NCBI RefSeq assembly: GCF_018279165.1 | Contig: NZ_CP047289.1 | Location: 310,001-374,000, forward strand | Source of the DNA: Falsirhodobacter algicola | GTDB taxonomy: Bacteria > Pseudomonadota > Alphaproteobacteria > Rhodobacterales > Rhodobacteraceae | DNA length: 64,000 nt | Direction: 5' to 3' | Part shown: in pieces, positions 28,649 through 37,951 of the stretch | Layout of the letters: each line of letters starts with the position of its first letter | Position numbering within the stretch: position 1 is the stretch's first letter | Translations under genes and position numbers: made by a program | The notes under the pieces: model-generated | Told to the model about the DNA's origin: nothing | What the model saw: only the letters and a program-made list of their open reading frames with translations | The model's database searches: none

Positions 28649-29814
28649 TCCCGATCGCGATGCCTTTGCTGGGCGAGGAGGAGGCGGATGCCGCCCGCGC
28701 CGCCGTCCTGTCGGGATGGGTGTCCCAAGGGCCGACCGTCGCCGCCTTCGAAAAGGACTTCACCGCCCTGACCGGGGCGGCCTATGCCTGCGCGGTGTCC
28801 AACTGCACCACGGCCCTGCATCTGGCGCTGATGGGCGTCGGCGTCGGGCCGGGGGACGAGGTGATCACCGTCAGCCATTCCTTCATCGCCGGGGCCAACG
28901 CGATCCGCCAATGCGGCGGCATCCCGGTCTTCGTCGATATCGAGGAGGGCGGCTACAACATCGACCCCGCCCTGATCGAGGCCGCGATCACCCCCGCCAC
29001 CCGCGCCATCCTCGTCGTGCATCAGATCGGCATGCCCTGCGACATGGTGGCGATCCTGCGCATCGCCCGCGCGCATGGCCTGCGCGTGGTGGAGGATGCC
29101 GCCTGCGCCATCGGCTCGGACATCCGGCTGGAGGGGGAGTGGCAGCCCATCGGCCGTCCGATCGGCGATGTCACCTGCTTCTCGTTCCATCCGCGCAAGG
29201 TGATCACCACCGGCGAGGGCGGGATGCTGACCACCGACGATCCGGAGATCGACGCGCGTTTCCGCCTGTGGCGTCAGCACGGCATGTCCGTATCCGACAC
29301 GCAGCGCCATGCCAGCCGCGATGTCGTCTTCGAAGGCTATCCCGTTCCCGGCTACAACTACCGCATGACCGACATTCAGGCGGCGGTGGGGCGTCAGCAG
29401 CTTTTGCGCCTGCCGGGCATCGTCGCGGCGCGCCGGGCGCTGGCGGAGGCCTATGCCGAACGTCTGGCGGATATGGACGGCGTGCTGCTGCCATGGGAGC
29501 CGGTCTGGGCGCGGTCCAACTGGCAAAGCTTTGCCGTGCGGCTCGATCCCGCGCTGGATCAGCGGGCGGTGATGCAGCACATGCTGGAACAAGGCGTGGC
29601 GACGCGCCGGGGCATCATGTGCATGCATCTGGAGCCGGCCTGCGCCGACATCCCGCTGCGCCATCCGCTGCCCCGATCCGAATCGGCGCGCGATCAGACG
29701 GTGCTTCTGCCGCTGTTCGCGCAGATGACGACCGATCAGATGGAGGCCGTCGTGGCGGCGCTGGCGGGGGCGGTCGCGGCCGGCATGCCCGGCGCGCTGC
29801 GCGCCATCGCCTGA
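28645..29814 (+). CDS. DegT/DnrJ/EryC1 sugar aminotransferase, second in operon
   Basis: A 389-residue PLP aminotransferase, clearly distinct from the WbpE-like one. It shows SGWVSQGPTVAAFEKDF, SNCTTALHLALMG, EDAACAIGSDI and the lysine K185 in FSFHPRKVITTGEGG, a signature of the PglE/perosamine synthase group that aminates C4 of 4-keto sugars. Together with the PglD-like acetyltransferase encoded convergently just downstream, it suggests a 4-acetamido sugar. No 4,6-dehydratase is obvious in the window, so the keto precursor may come from elsewhere. Confidence 0.89.
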   Translation: MIPIAMPLLGEEEADAARAAVLSGWVSQGPTVAAFEKDFTALTGAAYACAVSNCTTALHLALMGVGVGPGDEVITVSHSFIAGANAIRQCGGIPVFVDIEEGGYNIDPALIEAAITPATRAILVVHQIGMPCDMVAILRIARAHGLRVVEDAACAIGSDIRLEGEWQPIGRPIGDVTCFSFHPRKVITTGEGGMLTTDDPEIDARFRLWRQHGMSVSDTQRHASRDVVFEGYPVPGYNYRMTDIQAAVGRQQLLRLPGIVAARRALAEAYAERLADMDGVLLPWEPVWARSNWQSFAVRLDPALDQRAVMQHMLEQGVATRRGIMCMHLEPACADIPLRHPLPRSESARDQTVLLPLFAQMTTDQMEAVVAALAGAVAAGMPGALRAIA

Positions 29815-29825
29815 GGGCCTGCGCT

Positions 29826-29851
29826 CCGGGGCGGGATCACTCCCGCCCCGG
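29826..29851. terminator. Bidirectional hairpin between convergent aminotransferase and PglD-like genes
   Basis: CCGGGGCGGGA (29826-29836) and TCCCGCCCCGG (29841-29851) form a perfect 11-bp stem with a TCAC loop. The loop contains the stop codon of the minus-strand gene. No T-tract follows. Confidence 0.55.
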
Positions 29852-30475
29852 CAGCACCCGCGCCGGGTTTCCGGCCACCACCGTGCCCGCCGCCACCGTC
29901 CGCAGGACATTCGCGGCCATGCCGATCACGGCCCCATCCCCGATCTCCGTCCCTTCGCGCAGCGAACTCGCGCTGCCGATATAGCAGGCCTGCCCGATGC
30001 GGCAGTTGCCCGCCACGGTCACGCTGGCGCCGATCAGGCTGTGATCGCCCACCGTCACGTCGTGATGGACGACGCTCTGGGGCAGAATCATCACATGATT
30101 GCCGATCACCGCATTCGAGGTGACGACCGCGCCGGGATAGATCACCACCCCATGTCCCAGCCGCGCAAAGCGCGACACATGGGCCTTCGGATGCACCACC
30201 GTCACGAACCGTTCGGGCGTCAGGCCCAAACGGGCGAGGATGCCCGCCCGCTGCCCGACGCTGCGGCGCGAACCGATCGTCATCAGCACCCGCGCGGCGG
30301 GGAAATCGGCCAGCCGCGCCATGGGCAGGATCGGCACGCCCTCGAAGACTTGGCCCTCCAGCGCGGGGTTGTCGTCTAGAATCGCCTCCAGATCGAAGCG
30401 TTCCTCAAGATGCTCGAAGATCTCCAGCGCGTTCCCGGAAAAGCCGAGCAGCAACAGGCGTTCGCGTATGGGCAT
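29837..30475 (-). CDS. PglD-like sugar O/N-acetyltransferase
   Basis: A 212-residue two-domain protein: an N-terminal Rossmann-like nucleotide-sugar-binding domain (RLLLLGFSGNALEIFEHL, then AILDDNPALEGQ) and a left-handed beta-helix (HPKAHVSRFARLGHGVVIYPG, SVVHHDVTVGDHSLIG, GNPARVL at the end). This is the NeuD/PglD layout that acetylates 4-amino sugars; the catalytic His is probably in QSVVHHDVTVGD. The start at 30475 follows GGGGGAGAGG. It likely works with the DegT enzyme encoded convergently. Confidence 0.87.
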   Translation of the reverse strand: MPIRERLLLLGFSGNALEIFEHLEERFDLEAILDDNPALEGQVFEGVPILPMARLADFPAARVLMTIGSRRSVGQRAGILARLGLTPERFVTVVHPKAHVSRFARLGHGVVIYPGAVVTSNAVIGNHVMILPQSVVHHDVTVGDHSLIGASVTVAGNCRIGQACYIGSASSLREGTEIGDGAVIGMAANVLRTVAAGTVVAGNPARVLPGRE

Positions 30476-30883
30476 CGTCCCTCTCCCCCAGACCTGCGCG
30501 ATCTTAGCGCGGCCGAGTCGGCGGCGGCAGATCGACCATCGGCGAATCGCTGCCAATCCGGCCAGCCGAACCGCGCAAAATCGCCGATCTCACCTTAAGG
30601 AGAAGTTAATTCACCAAGAAAGTTGTAGGATCAGGTGCACCTTCCTAATCTCGATCATATCCGAGACATTCATATTTGATGTAGATCATGAGGGCGGTTG
30701 ACGATCCCGGCCAGAATGGCCCGAAGCAACCGATGCGAAGCAAGGGCACGGCCGTTCGGTCGGACCCTGTTCGCCAGAAGAAGTAGTTGTTCAAACTCGC
30801 GGATTTCCCGCGGACGCCCGTTTCAGGGGCGTGTAACGGTGCGGCCATGTTTCGGGGCCGCTTATGAGTGACGAGGATATGTC
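30476..30883. other. 408-bp regulatory region upstream of the LuxR-type gene
   Basis: No gene is supported. The stretch 30590-30690 is AT-rich compared with its surroundings and is a good candidate for divergent promoters. It is followed by a nested dyad at 30695-30732 and two small hairpins: ACGCCC/GGGCGT at 30814-30832, and GCGGCC/GGCCGC at 30841-30861. These lie in the probable leader of the LuxR-type gene. Confidence 0.6.
30695..30732. repeat. Nested inverted repeat upstream of the LuxR-type regulator
   Basis: CGGTTG (30695-30700) pairs with CAACCG (30727-30732), and inside them GGCC pairs with GGCC around AGAAT. It may be an operator or an RNA hairpin in the leader. Confidence 0.4.
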
Positions 30884-31639
30884 ATGCGTGCTGTAGCTGA
30901 AATCGGGGACACGTCTTTGGGGCTGTTCCCCTTCGCCGCCAGCGGCCCCATCGACCCGAGCTGGATGGCCAAGCCCTTGCCCTCGGTCGCGGTGATCGAC
31001 GCACGGCCGCTGGAGCGTGAATGCTTCGTGCGCTGTCTCGAAGCCTATCGCGCCGGTGCGGCGGTCGTGGGCCATGCGACGATCGACGGCTGGATCGAAT
31101 CCCGGACCGAAACCGAAGAGGTCGTGCTCTATAACCTTGGAACGCGTTCCATGCTGAACGAGGATACGGCCGCCGAAATGGCCGCCATCGTCGAAGCGGC
31201 GCGCCCCCATCCCGTGATCGTGCTGTCCGACAGCCGCGAGGTGGCGACGATGCTGGCCGTGCTGACCAGCGGGGCGGCGGGGTTCATCTCTCCCGATGGG
31301 CAGTTCACCGATGTGGTGGAGGCGATCCGCGTGGCGCAGTCGGGCGGGATCTTCATGCCGCGCAACAGCCTCGTCTCGCTCAGCGAGGCGCTGACCACGA
31401 GCGCCGACCGCGCCCCCGATCAGGAGGATCACTTCACCGATCGCCAATTGGCCGTGGCGCGTGCGCTGCAGCGCGGGGCGGCGAACAAGACCATCGCCTA
31501 TGAGCTGAACCTGTGCGAAAGCACGGTGAAGGTCCATATCCGCAACATCATGCGCAAGGTGAAAGCGACGAACCGGACGCAGGCGGCGCTGCGCCTCAAC
31601 GCGCTGATCGGCCACGCCGACGCCGCGCCCCGCCGCTGA
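30884..31639 (+). CDS. LuxR-family regulator with degenerate receiver domain
   Basis: A 251-residue protein. Residues 34-160 resemble a response-regulator receiver, but the phospho-acceptor position is N84 (VVLYNLGTRS) and the conserved Lys is replaced (GFISPDG, P137), so normal phosphorylation is unlikely. Residues 183-243 form a LuxR/GerE HTH with FTDRQLAVARALQRG and NKTIAYELNLCESTVKVHIRNIM. It probably controls polysaccharide genes, as similar regulators do in other proteobacteria; this is inferred from position. GAGG lies upstream of the ATG. It is convergent with the flippase gene. Confidence 0.88.
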   Translation: MRAVAEIGDTSLGLFPFAASGPIDPSWMAKPLPSVAVIDARPLERECFVRCLEAYRAGAAVVGHATIDGWIESRTETEEVVLYNLGTRSMLNEDTAAEMAAIVEAARPHPVIVLSDSREVATMLAVLTSGAAGFISPDGQFTDVVEAIRVAQSGGIFMPRNSLVSLSEALTTSADRAPDQEDHFTDRQLAVARALQRGAANKTIAYELNLCESTVKVHIRNIMRKVKATNRTQAALRLNALIGHADAAPRR

Positions 31640-31672
31640 GCGACAGCCCCCTTACCTTCGGCCGCCGCGAGA

Positions 31673-33130
31673 TCAGATCGCGTCGGCCCCGGATGCCGGA
31701 CGCAGCCGCGCCGTGATACGGTCCAGCTGCGCGTCCAGCGGATGCGCCATCAGGCGCAGCGCGCACCGCCAGCCCACCATCGCCGCGACGGTCGCGATGG
31801 CCGCGATCCCCGGCCCGGGCGCAAGCCCCCGGCCGGCCACCGCCATCACCCCCGCCGCCGGCAGCACCGCCGCCAGCGTCACCAGCGCGCTTTGCCCCAA
31901 GGTCGTGCCGAGGTCGCGCCACGCAAAGCGCACGCAGCGCCATGTCAGCGCCAGCGCCACCGTCGATTGCAGCGCCCCCGTCAGGATCAGCGCCGCCGCC
32001 ACCGCCTGCAGCCCGAATACGGAGGCCACAAGCAGGATCCCCCCCGATACCGGCACGGTGAACAGGCTCGCCAGCGCCATTTCCCGCACGCGCCCCGCCG
32101 CGACCAGCACCGGGAAGGCGAGGTATTGCGGGAACAGGCAGATCGACGACAGCGCGACGATCCGCAGGATCGGCGTCACCTCGGTCCAGCCGCCGCCCAG
32201 AAGGATGCCGACGATCGGCGCCGCCAGCAGCGCGATCATCATCAGCACCGGCCATTGCAGCGCCGTGATCAGCGCGATGCCCATCAACCATGGGGCGGCG
32301 ATCGCCTCGCCCGCGCGCAAGCGGGCGGCCATCGCCGGCAGGACCACCGGCTGCACGGCATTCAGGAACAGCCGCTCGGGCAATTGATTCAGCGCGACCG
32401 CCCGCGTGAAGAGGCCCGCCGCATCCAGCCCCAGCATCCGGCCCAGAATGAGGCGCGGCAGACTGTCGAGCAGCATGCCCAGCAGCGTGATGATGCTGGA
32501 CCACGCCCCGAACGGCACCACCTGACGCCATTCGCGCAGCGAGGGGCGCAGCGGCGGCAGCCCGCCATGCGCCAGCACCGCGCCCGCCGCCGTGACGAAC
32601 GCCGCCGCGACCGAGGCCCAGATCAGCGCGAACGCCCCGAACCCCGCCAGTGCCAGCCCGACCGACAGCGCCGTGTTCGTCAGCCCCGCCGCCATGCCGA
32701 TCAGCGCGACGCGGCCAAAGGCCATCTCGCGCCGCAACAAAGCCAGAAGCGGGTTCGCCACCGGCGCCGCCAGAAAGGCCAGCACCGCGACATGGACGAT
32801 CCCCGTCAATTCGGCGCTGTCGTAGAACTGCGCCAGCGGGATCGCCGCCCACCAGATCACCGTACCCAGCACGAGCGACAGAATCGCCATCACCGTCATC
32901 GCCGTGCGCACCAGATGCGGCGTCAGCTCCCGCGCCTGAACCAGACAGGCCGAGACGCCGAAATCGCGCAGCGCCTCGATCAGGATGACGATGCTGCTGC
33001 CGATCATGAACACCCCCACCTCGGCCGGGGCCAGAAGCCGCGAGACGACGGCCATCGTCAGGATCGACAGGACGACCCCCGTCACCTTGTCGATGACGGA
33101 GAAGGCCAGGGAACGGCGGATGTGCAGCAT
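31673..33130 (-). CDS. Wzx-like polysaccharide flippase
   Basis: A 485-residue polytopic inner-membrane protein of the MOP/MATE-like exporter superfamily, with about 12 hydrophobic helices. The N-terminus RRSLAFSVIDKVTGVVLSIL and the segment RLLAPAEVGVFMIGSSIV are typical of the oligosaccharide flippase family that moves lipid-linked repeat units across the membrane. It begins a minus-strand run: flippase, glycosyltransferase, UDP-xylose synthase, phosphoglycosyltransferase and WecG-like gene, read in the opposite order. The C-terminal tail is cytoplasmic and basic. Confidence 0.87.
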   Translation of the reverse strand: MLHIRRSLAFSVIDKVTGVVLSILTMAVVSRLLAPAEVGVFMIGSSIVILIEALRDFGVSACLVQARELTPHLVRTAMTVMAILSLVLGTVIWWAAIPLAQFYDSAELTGIVHVAVLAFLAAPVANPLLALLRREMAFGRVALIGMAAGLTNTALSVGLALAGFGAFALIWASVAAAFVTAAGAVLAHGGLPPLRPSLREWRQVVPFGAWSSIITLLGMLLDSLPRLILGRMLGLDAAGLFTRAVALNQLPERLFLNAVQPVVLPAMAARLRAGEAIAAPWLMGIALITALQWPVLMMIALLAAPIVGILLGGGWTEVTPILRIVALSSICLFPQYLAFPVLVAAGRVREMALASLFTVPVSGGILLVASVFGLQAVAAALILTGALQSTVALALTWRCVRFAWRDLGTTLGQSALVTLAAVLPAAGVMAVAGRGLAPGPGIAAIATVAAMVGWRCALRLMAHPLDAQLDRITARLRPASGADAI

Positions 33131-33157
33131 CGGGGGCGGCCCTTTCGCAGGCGGATG

Positions 33158-34348
33158 TCAGGGGCGGGGGGCGATCGTGCGATCGCGCGAGGCGTTGCGG
33201 AAGCGCCGTTCGCGCAGGTAGATCATCGCCGAACGGGCGGCATCCTGAAGCGAGGGCTGCGCCGGGCAGCCATCCACCGCCGCGTGGCACAGCGCCGCGA
33301 ACCGATCGGCGAGCATGTCGAGGGCGTGATGCTGCTCGACATAGCTGCGGCCGAACGCGCCGAGGCGGGTGCGCAGATCCGGGTCGGTGGCAAGGTGCAG
33401 CAGCGCCGTCGCCGTCGCCTCGGGGGTGCCGCCGACGCCGTACATGCCGTTCTGCTGGAACAGATGGGCGCTGTCGGGGGCGAAGATGCGGGCAAAGCCC
33501 TGCGCGCCGGTGATGACCACGGGCTTGGCATAGGCCATGCCCCGCAGCGCCGAACCGCCCATGCCGAGCACGATATCCGCCGCCTCGTAGGCCGGGCGCG
33601 GATCGGTCATCCCGCCGGTCAGCACGATGGCGGGGCGGCCCACCGCCTCGTTCACCGAAGCGGCGCGCTGTTGCAATTCGGCCCGCGCCATCCCGTCGCC
33701 GACGATCACCAGCTTCAGCGGCAGGCGCGGCGCCAGACGGCGCATCGCGTCGATGGCGCGGATCAGGCTTTCGGATTTCATCACATGCGCCAGCCGCGAG
33801 ACGCTGACGATCGCGATCTCCCCCTCCTCGATGCCGAGGGCGGCGCGGGCCTCGGCGCGGGCGGGGCGGCCCGGGCGGTTGGCGTGCAGATCGACCGGCG
33901 GCGGCAAGAGGCTGGCGGCACGCCAGCCCTCGCGCTCGGCCTGCTGCTGCAGCGCCTCGAAGCCGAAGGTGGTCGGGATCTGGCGGGGCAGAAGGCGCGT
34001 CAGCGACATCATCATGTCGCTGATGATCAGCGGCACGTTCATCGGCAGATGCACCCCGCAATAGGCCTCGATCCCCTGCCACCAGTCCCATGCGTGGATC
34101 AGGTCCGGCCGTTCCCGCCGCACGACATCGCGCAGAAGGCGGATGCGCGAGAGCGAGGGATGCAGCCGCGCATCCGCCGCCGGAAGGAAGCGCAGGCCCT
34201 TGGCATGGACCAGATCCTCCATCGGGCCGGGGGTGGCGTGGAACAGCACCTCGAAATCGTGGCGGTCGCGCAAGGCGGCCGCCAGTTCGATCGCATTGGT
34301 CTGCGTCCCGCCCAGTTCCAGCCGGTGCGCAAAGACGAGGAGCCTCAC
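33158..34348 (-). CDS. Glycosyltransferase, GT4 family
   Basis: A 396-residue GT-B glycosyltransferase. The N-terminal motif [20 protein letters not shown] is the acceptor-side glycine loop, and the C-terminal half contains [19 protein letters not shown] and [14 protein letters not shown], typical of GT4. The donor-site E-x7-E region is less clear than in the neighbours ([17 protein letters not shown]), so activity could differ. Its start overlaps the stop of the UDP-xylose synthase gene by 4 bp. Confidence 0.85.
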   Translation of the reverse strand: MRLLVFAHRLELGGTQTNAIELAAALRDRHDFEVLFHATPGPMEDLVHAKGLRFLPAADARLHPSLSRIRLLRDVVRRERPDLIHAWDWWQGIEAYCGVHLPMNVPLIISDMMMSLTRLLPRQIPTTFGFEALQQQAEREGWRAASLLPPPVDLHANRPGRPARAEARAALGIEEGEIAIVSVSRLAHVMKSESLIRAIDAMRRLAPRLPLKLVIVGDGMARAELQQRAASVNEAVGRPAIVLTGGMTDPRPAYEAADIVLGMGGSALRGMAYAKPVVITGAQGFARIFAPDSAHLFQQNGMYGVGGTPEATATALLHLATDPDLRTRLGAFGRSYVEQHHALDMLADRFAALCHAAVDGCPAQPSLQDAARSAMIYLRERRFRNASRDRTIAPRP

Positions 34349-35361
34349 ATCGCCCCCCCACCTGCAGCGACATGCACCGCGCGCAGCGGCACCGGCATGA
34401 AGCGCATGGGCGTGCCGGCCGTCAGCTTTTCGTCGAAATAGGCGATGGTGCGGGTCAGCCCTTCGCGCAGCGGGATCAGCGGCTGCCAGCCCAGTTGCTC
34501 GGCGGCGCGGGTGATGTCGGGGCGGCGCTGCGTCGGATCGTCCTGGGGCAGCGGGCGGTGCACGATGCGGCTGGAGGAGCCGGTCATCTCGATCACCAGA
34601 TCGGCCAGTTGGCGGATCGTGAATTCGGCCGGGTTGCCGAGGTTCACCGGCAAGAGCACGCCTTCGGGCGCATCCATCAGCGCACGGAAGCCGCGGATCA
34701 GATCGTCCACATAGCAGAAGGAGCGCGTCTGCTGCCCTTCGCCATAGATGGTGATCGGCGCGCCGCGCAGCGCCTGCACGATGAAGTTCGACACCACCCG
34801 CCCGTCATCGGGCAACATCCGCGGGCCATAGGTGTTGAAGATGCGCGCCACGCGGATGTCCACGCCGTATTGGCGGTGGAAATCGAAGAACAGCGTTTCG
34901 GCGCAGCGTTTGCCTTCGTCATAGCAGGCGCGGTAGCCGATGGGGTTCACGTTGCCCCAATAGCTTTCGACCTGCGGATGGATCGCCGGATCGCCGTACA
35001 CTTCGGAGGTGGAGGCTTGGAACACCTTCACCTTCAGGCGGCGGGCCAGATCGAGGACGTTGATCGCGCCATGCACGTTCGTCTTCACCGTCTGCACCGG
35101 GTCCGTCTGGTAGTGGACGGGGCTGGCGGGGCAGGCGAGGTTGAAGATCTCGTCCACCTCGGCATGGATCGGCAGCGTCACGTCGTGGCGCATGATCTCG
35201 AACCGGGGGTTGTGCAGCAGGTGCTGCAGGTTGGCGCGGGCGCCGGTGTGGAAGTTGTCGAGGCAGATGACCTCGTGGCCATCGGCCAGCAGGCTTTCGC
35301 ACAGGAACGAGCCGAGGAAACCGGCGCCGCCGGTCACGAGGATGCGTTTGGTTCGGAACAT
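34345..35361 (-). CDS. uxs: UDP-glucuronate decarboxylase (UDP-xylose synthase)
   Basis: An SDR enzyme converting UDP-glucuronate to UDP-xylose. The 338 residues show NAD motif [25 protein letters not shown], and the family-diagnostic [19 protein letters not shown]120 lies in STSEVYGDP and the catalytic Y147-DEG-K151 in [19 protein letters not shown] carries the decarboxylase-specific Arg. These match human UXS1 and plant/bacterial UXS closely. The start at 35361 follows AAGGTCC. It supplies UDP-xylose to the glycosyltransferases of the locus; a UDP-glucose dehydrogenase is not in the window. Confidence 0.93.
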   Translation of the reverse strand: MFRTKRILVTGGAGFLGSFLCESLLADGHEVICLDNFHTGARANLQHLLHNPRFEIMRHDVTLPIHAEVDEIFNLACPASPVHYQTDPVQTVKTNVHGAINVLDLARRLKVKVFQASTSEVYGDPAIHPQVESYWGNVNPIGYRACYDEGKRCAETLFFDFHRQYGVDIRVARIFNTYGPRMLPDDGRVVSNFIVQALRGAPITIYGEGQQTRSFCYVDDLIRGFRALMDAPEGVLLPVNLGNPAEFTIRQLADLVIEMTGSSSRIVHRPLPQDDPTQRRPDITRAAEQLGWQPLIPLREGLTRTIAYFDEKLTAGTPMRFMPVPLRAVHVAAGGGAM

Positions 35362-35401
35362 GGATCTGGACCTTTTTCGCGCTGTCTGGGGAAGGGCGGC
35401 G

Positions 35402-36751
35402 TCAATACGCGCCGCGACGAAGCAGAACGGCCGGAACCGTCCGCAGAAGGATCGAGAGGTCGAGCCAGAAGGAGCGGTTGTCGATGTAGAACTCATCAAG
35501 CTGCTGCTGCTGGTCGATGTCGGCGTCGCTGCGGTTGGAGATCTGCCACAGGCCGGTGATGCCGGGCGGCACGGTGCAGCGTTTGCGGCGGAACTCGGGG
35601 CGCATGGCCGCGAGGTGGTATTCGGGGAAGGGACGGGGGCCGACGAGGCTCATCCCGCCGGTGATGACGTTCCACAGCTGCGGAAGCTCGTCGCAGCTGG
35701 TGGCGCGCAGAAGGTTGCCGACGACGGGCAGGATGCGCGGATCCTTCTTCAGTTTGAAATGGGCGGCCCATTCGGCGCGGGCGGCCGGATCGTTCTGCAG
35801 CACGTCCTGCAGGATGCGTTCGGCGTCGCGGTACATGGTCCGCAGCTTCAGCACGCGCAGCGGGCGGCGGTCGCGGCCCTCGCGCGCTTGGCTGTAGAAG
35901 ACGGGGCCGGGATCGGCGATCCAGATCGCCGCCGCCGCCAGCGCGATGATCGGCGCGGCCAGCATCAGCATCGGCACCGCCACCGCCAGATCGCACAGGC
36001 GTTTCAGCACCGCGTCGCCCCGCGCCGGTTGCGGGCGGGCAAGGCGCAGGCCGATCGTGCCGCCGACATCGGCCGGGCGCAGGCCCGCGATGCGCATCTG
36101 CGGCATATCGGCCAAAAGGATCACCTCGCGGTAACGATCGTGCAGGCCGTGGCCCTGATCCTGCGTCACGCCCGCATCCGTCACCAGCACGATCGGCGCG
36201 ACCGAGGCGGCGGTGGGGATCAGCCCGTATTGCCAGTTGCGGCGGAAGAAATCGTCGATGCGGGGCAGAAGTTCCGGGGCGGCCATGATGTGCACCGGCG
36301 CCCCCCACAGACGCAGCGCGTGCAGAAGGCGGCGGGCGGCCAGCCGCGCCGCATGTTGCAGCGGCAGCGCCAGCGCGACGAACAGCGCCAGCGCCGCCGC
36401 CAGCGCCGGATCGCGGTCCACCCCCAGCAGCGCGACGCCCAGCACGAGCCCCGCCGCCAGCGTGGCAAAGAGGCTGCGGCGCATCACCTCGTGCGGGTGC
36501 AGGCCGCGGCCGGGCAGCAGGCCCGCCCCGGCGCGCATCGCGATGATCAGCGCGCCCGCCACCGCGAACATCCCCGCGCGCGGGGCGGCGGCCGGAACGA
36601 TCAGCGTGGCGACCGCGAAGGCCGCCCAAAGCGCGGCCGCATCGGCCAGCACCAGCCCGATCGCGCGCAGCGGAAGCCCCGCGCCCCGCATCGCCGCCGG
36701 ATGCGGCAGCGCGACGGCGGTGGGCAGCGGCAGATCGTTGCGCGGGATCAT
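35402..36751 (-). CDS. WbaP/ExoY-type undecaprenyl-phosphate sugar phosphotransferase
   Basis: The initiating enzyme of repeat-unit synthesis, moving a sugar-1-phosphate onto undecaprenyl phosphate at the inner membrane. The 449 residues comprise about five N-terminal membrane helices, a Rossmann-like middle domain, and a C-terminal polyprenyl glycosylphosphotransferase domain with [10 protein letters not shown], the catalytic [20 protein letters not shown] and PGITGLWQ. A much longer open frame continues upstream, but the start at 36751 lies in an ATGA overlap with the WecG-like gene and fits the family N-terminus. Confidence 0.92.
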   Translation of the reverse strand: MIPRNDLPLPTAVALPHPAAMRGAGLPLRAIGLVLADAAALWAAFAVATLIVPAAAPRAGMFAVAGALIIAMRAGAGLLPGRGLHPHEVMRRSLFATLAAGLVLGVALLGVDRDPALAAALALFVALALPLQHAARLAARRLLHALRLWGAPVHIMAAPELLPRIDDFFRRNWQYGLIPTAASVAPIVLVTDAGVTQDQGHGLHDRYREVILLADMPQMRIAGLRPADVGGTIGLRLARPQPARGDAVLKRLCDLAVAVPMLMLAAPIIALAAAAIWIADPGPVFYSQAREGRDRRPLRVLKLRTMYRDAERILQDVLQNDPAARAEWAAHFKLKKDPRILPVVGNLLRATSCDELPQLWNVITGGMSLVGPRPFPEYHLAAMRPEFRRKRCTVPPGITGLWQISNRSDADIDQQQQLDEFYIDNRSFWLDLSILLRTVPAVLLRRGAY

Positions 36752-37644
36752 GAGCCGCTCCCCCGCAGGTCGGACGGCGGCGGGGTGGTGAGTTCGATCG
36801 GCGTCATCGTTCGCTCCTGCTGAGTGGGGGAAGGGGACGCATCGCCGTGGAACGGAAAGCTGCGCCAACCGCTGCGCTGCAAGGCGTGCAGGGCAAGGAA
36901 GGACGGCACGATGCGGGCATAGCGGCGCCACAGGCGGCGCGGCTCTGTCGCAAGGCGGAAGGCCCATTCGAGGCCCGCGCGCTGCAAACGCGGCGGGGCC
37001 TGCGGCTTCAGCCCGGCGTGGAAATCGAAGGCGGCGCCGACACCGATCAGGATCGGCGCGTCCAGCCGGTCGCGCATCCGCGCCATCCAGCGTTCCTGTT
37101 TGGGCGTGCTGAGCCCGACCCAGACGATCCCCGCGCCGCTGGCATTGATGCGGGCGGCGATGGCATCCTCTTCGGCGTCCGTCAGCGCGCGGAAGGGCGG
37201 CGAGTAGCTGCCCACGAAGCGCAGGCGCGGGAAACGCTGCTGCAGGCGGCGTTCGAGGCGGGACAGAACCTCGGGCGTGGTGCCGTAGAGGTAATGGCCG
37301 ATGCCGGTGCCTTGGCTCTGATCCAGCACGGCCAGCATCAGATCGGGGCCGTAGATCCGCTCTGCCCAAGGAAAGCCGTCTCGGTGCAGCGCCCAGACGA
37401 GGGGCATCCCATCCGGCACCGTCAGCACTGCGCGGTTGTGGATCGCGCCCAGATCGGGGTCCGCGCGGCATTCGATCACGCCATGCACGCCCGTCACGCA
37501 GACATGGCCCTTCCGGCGGGCCCGCACCTCGGCCAGAATGCGCTGCGCCGCGCCGCGCAGGGTCAGCGCGGCCACGCGCACGCCCAGCACATTGGTGGAC
37601 CCGGTCGGGGCAGGCGGCAGTTCGGCAGGCGTCGGGGCGGGCAT
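36748..37644 (-). CDS. WecG/TagA/CpsF-family glycosyltransferase (GT26)
   Basis: A 298-residue transferase that usually adds the second sugar, often ManNAc(A), to the lipid-linked first sugar. Signatures include NVLGVRVAALTL, TVPDGMPLVWALHRDG and VWVGLSTPKQERWM, with GVGAAFDFHAG near residue 205. The start at 37644 is supported by GGAGG 6 nt upstream. It is coupled by a 4-bp overlap to the initiating phosphotransferase, consistent with acting on its product. It is divergent from manC1 across 307 bp. Confidence 0.92.
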   Translation of the reverse strand: MPAPTPAELPPAPTGSTNVLGVRVAALTLRGAAQRILAEVRARRKGHVCVTGVHGVIECRADPDLGAIHNRAVLTVPDGMPLVWALHRDGFPWAERIYGPDLMLAVLDQSQGTGIGHYLYGTTPEVLSRLERRLQQRFPRLRFVGSYSPPFRALTDAEEDAIAARINASGAGIVWVGLSTPKQERWMARMRDRLDAPILIGVGAAFDFHAGLKPQAPPRLQRAGLEWAFRLATEPRRLWRRYARIVPSFLALHALQRSGWRSFPFHGDASPSPTQQERTMTPIELTTPPPSDLRGSGS

Positions 37645-37951
37645 GTCGATCCTCCGGCATGGCATTTCCCAAAGCCTAGAAGCACCGCCGCGCGGCGTGA
37701 ATTTGGCCGTTCGGGCGGAAAGGGGCAAAGGTCGCCGCCGAAAGCCGCTGATCCTGCGCAGTTCACTGACCGTTTGTGCCGGGGCATCGCCCATCGGTGG
37801 AATGGGGGGCATGGCCTTATTCCCCGCCCACTCGCCCATTGCCGCAATGGACGTACGGGGGCGCGCGGCCAGAATGGCGGCAGGCCCGCCGCCTCGCGGA
37901 TGGGCGAAGGCACATCCCCGCGCGATGCGGGCAGCACAAGGATCACCAACC
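37645..37951. other. 307-bp divergent promoter region with a CCATTGC palindrome
   Basis: Separates the WecG-like gene (minus) from the first manC (plus). No gene is supported. A perfect palindrome CCATTGC-C-GCAATGG occupies 37836-37850 and is the best operator candidate. No consensus sigma-70 pair was recognised, so the promoters may be activator-dependent. Confidence 0.55.

Noticed and set aside
31596-34441. Open frames of about 900 codons on both strands over the flippase and GT4 genes
   Set aside because: Composition is Arg/Ala/His-rich with no family match, while the 485- and 396-residue frames are well supported.
35402-37672. A 756-residue fusion of the sugar phosphotransferase with an N-terminal extension
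   Set aside because: The extension overlaps the WecG-like gene in another frame and is low complexity. The family N-terminus begins at the ATGA overlap at 36751.
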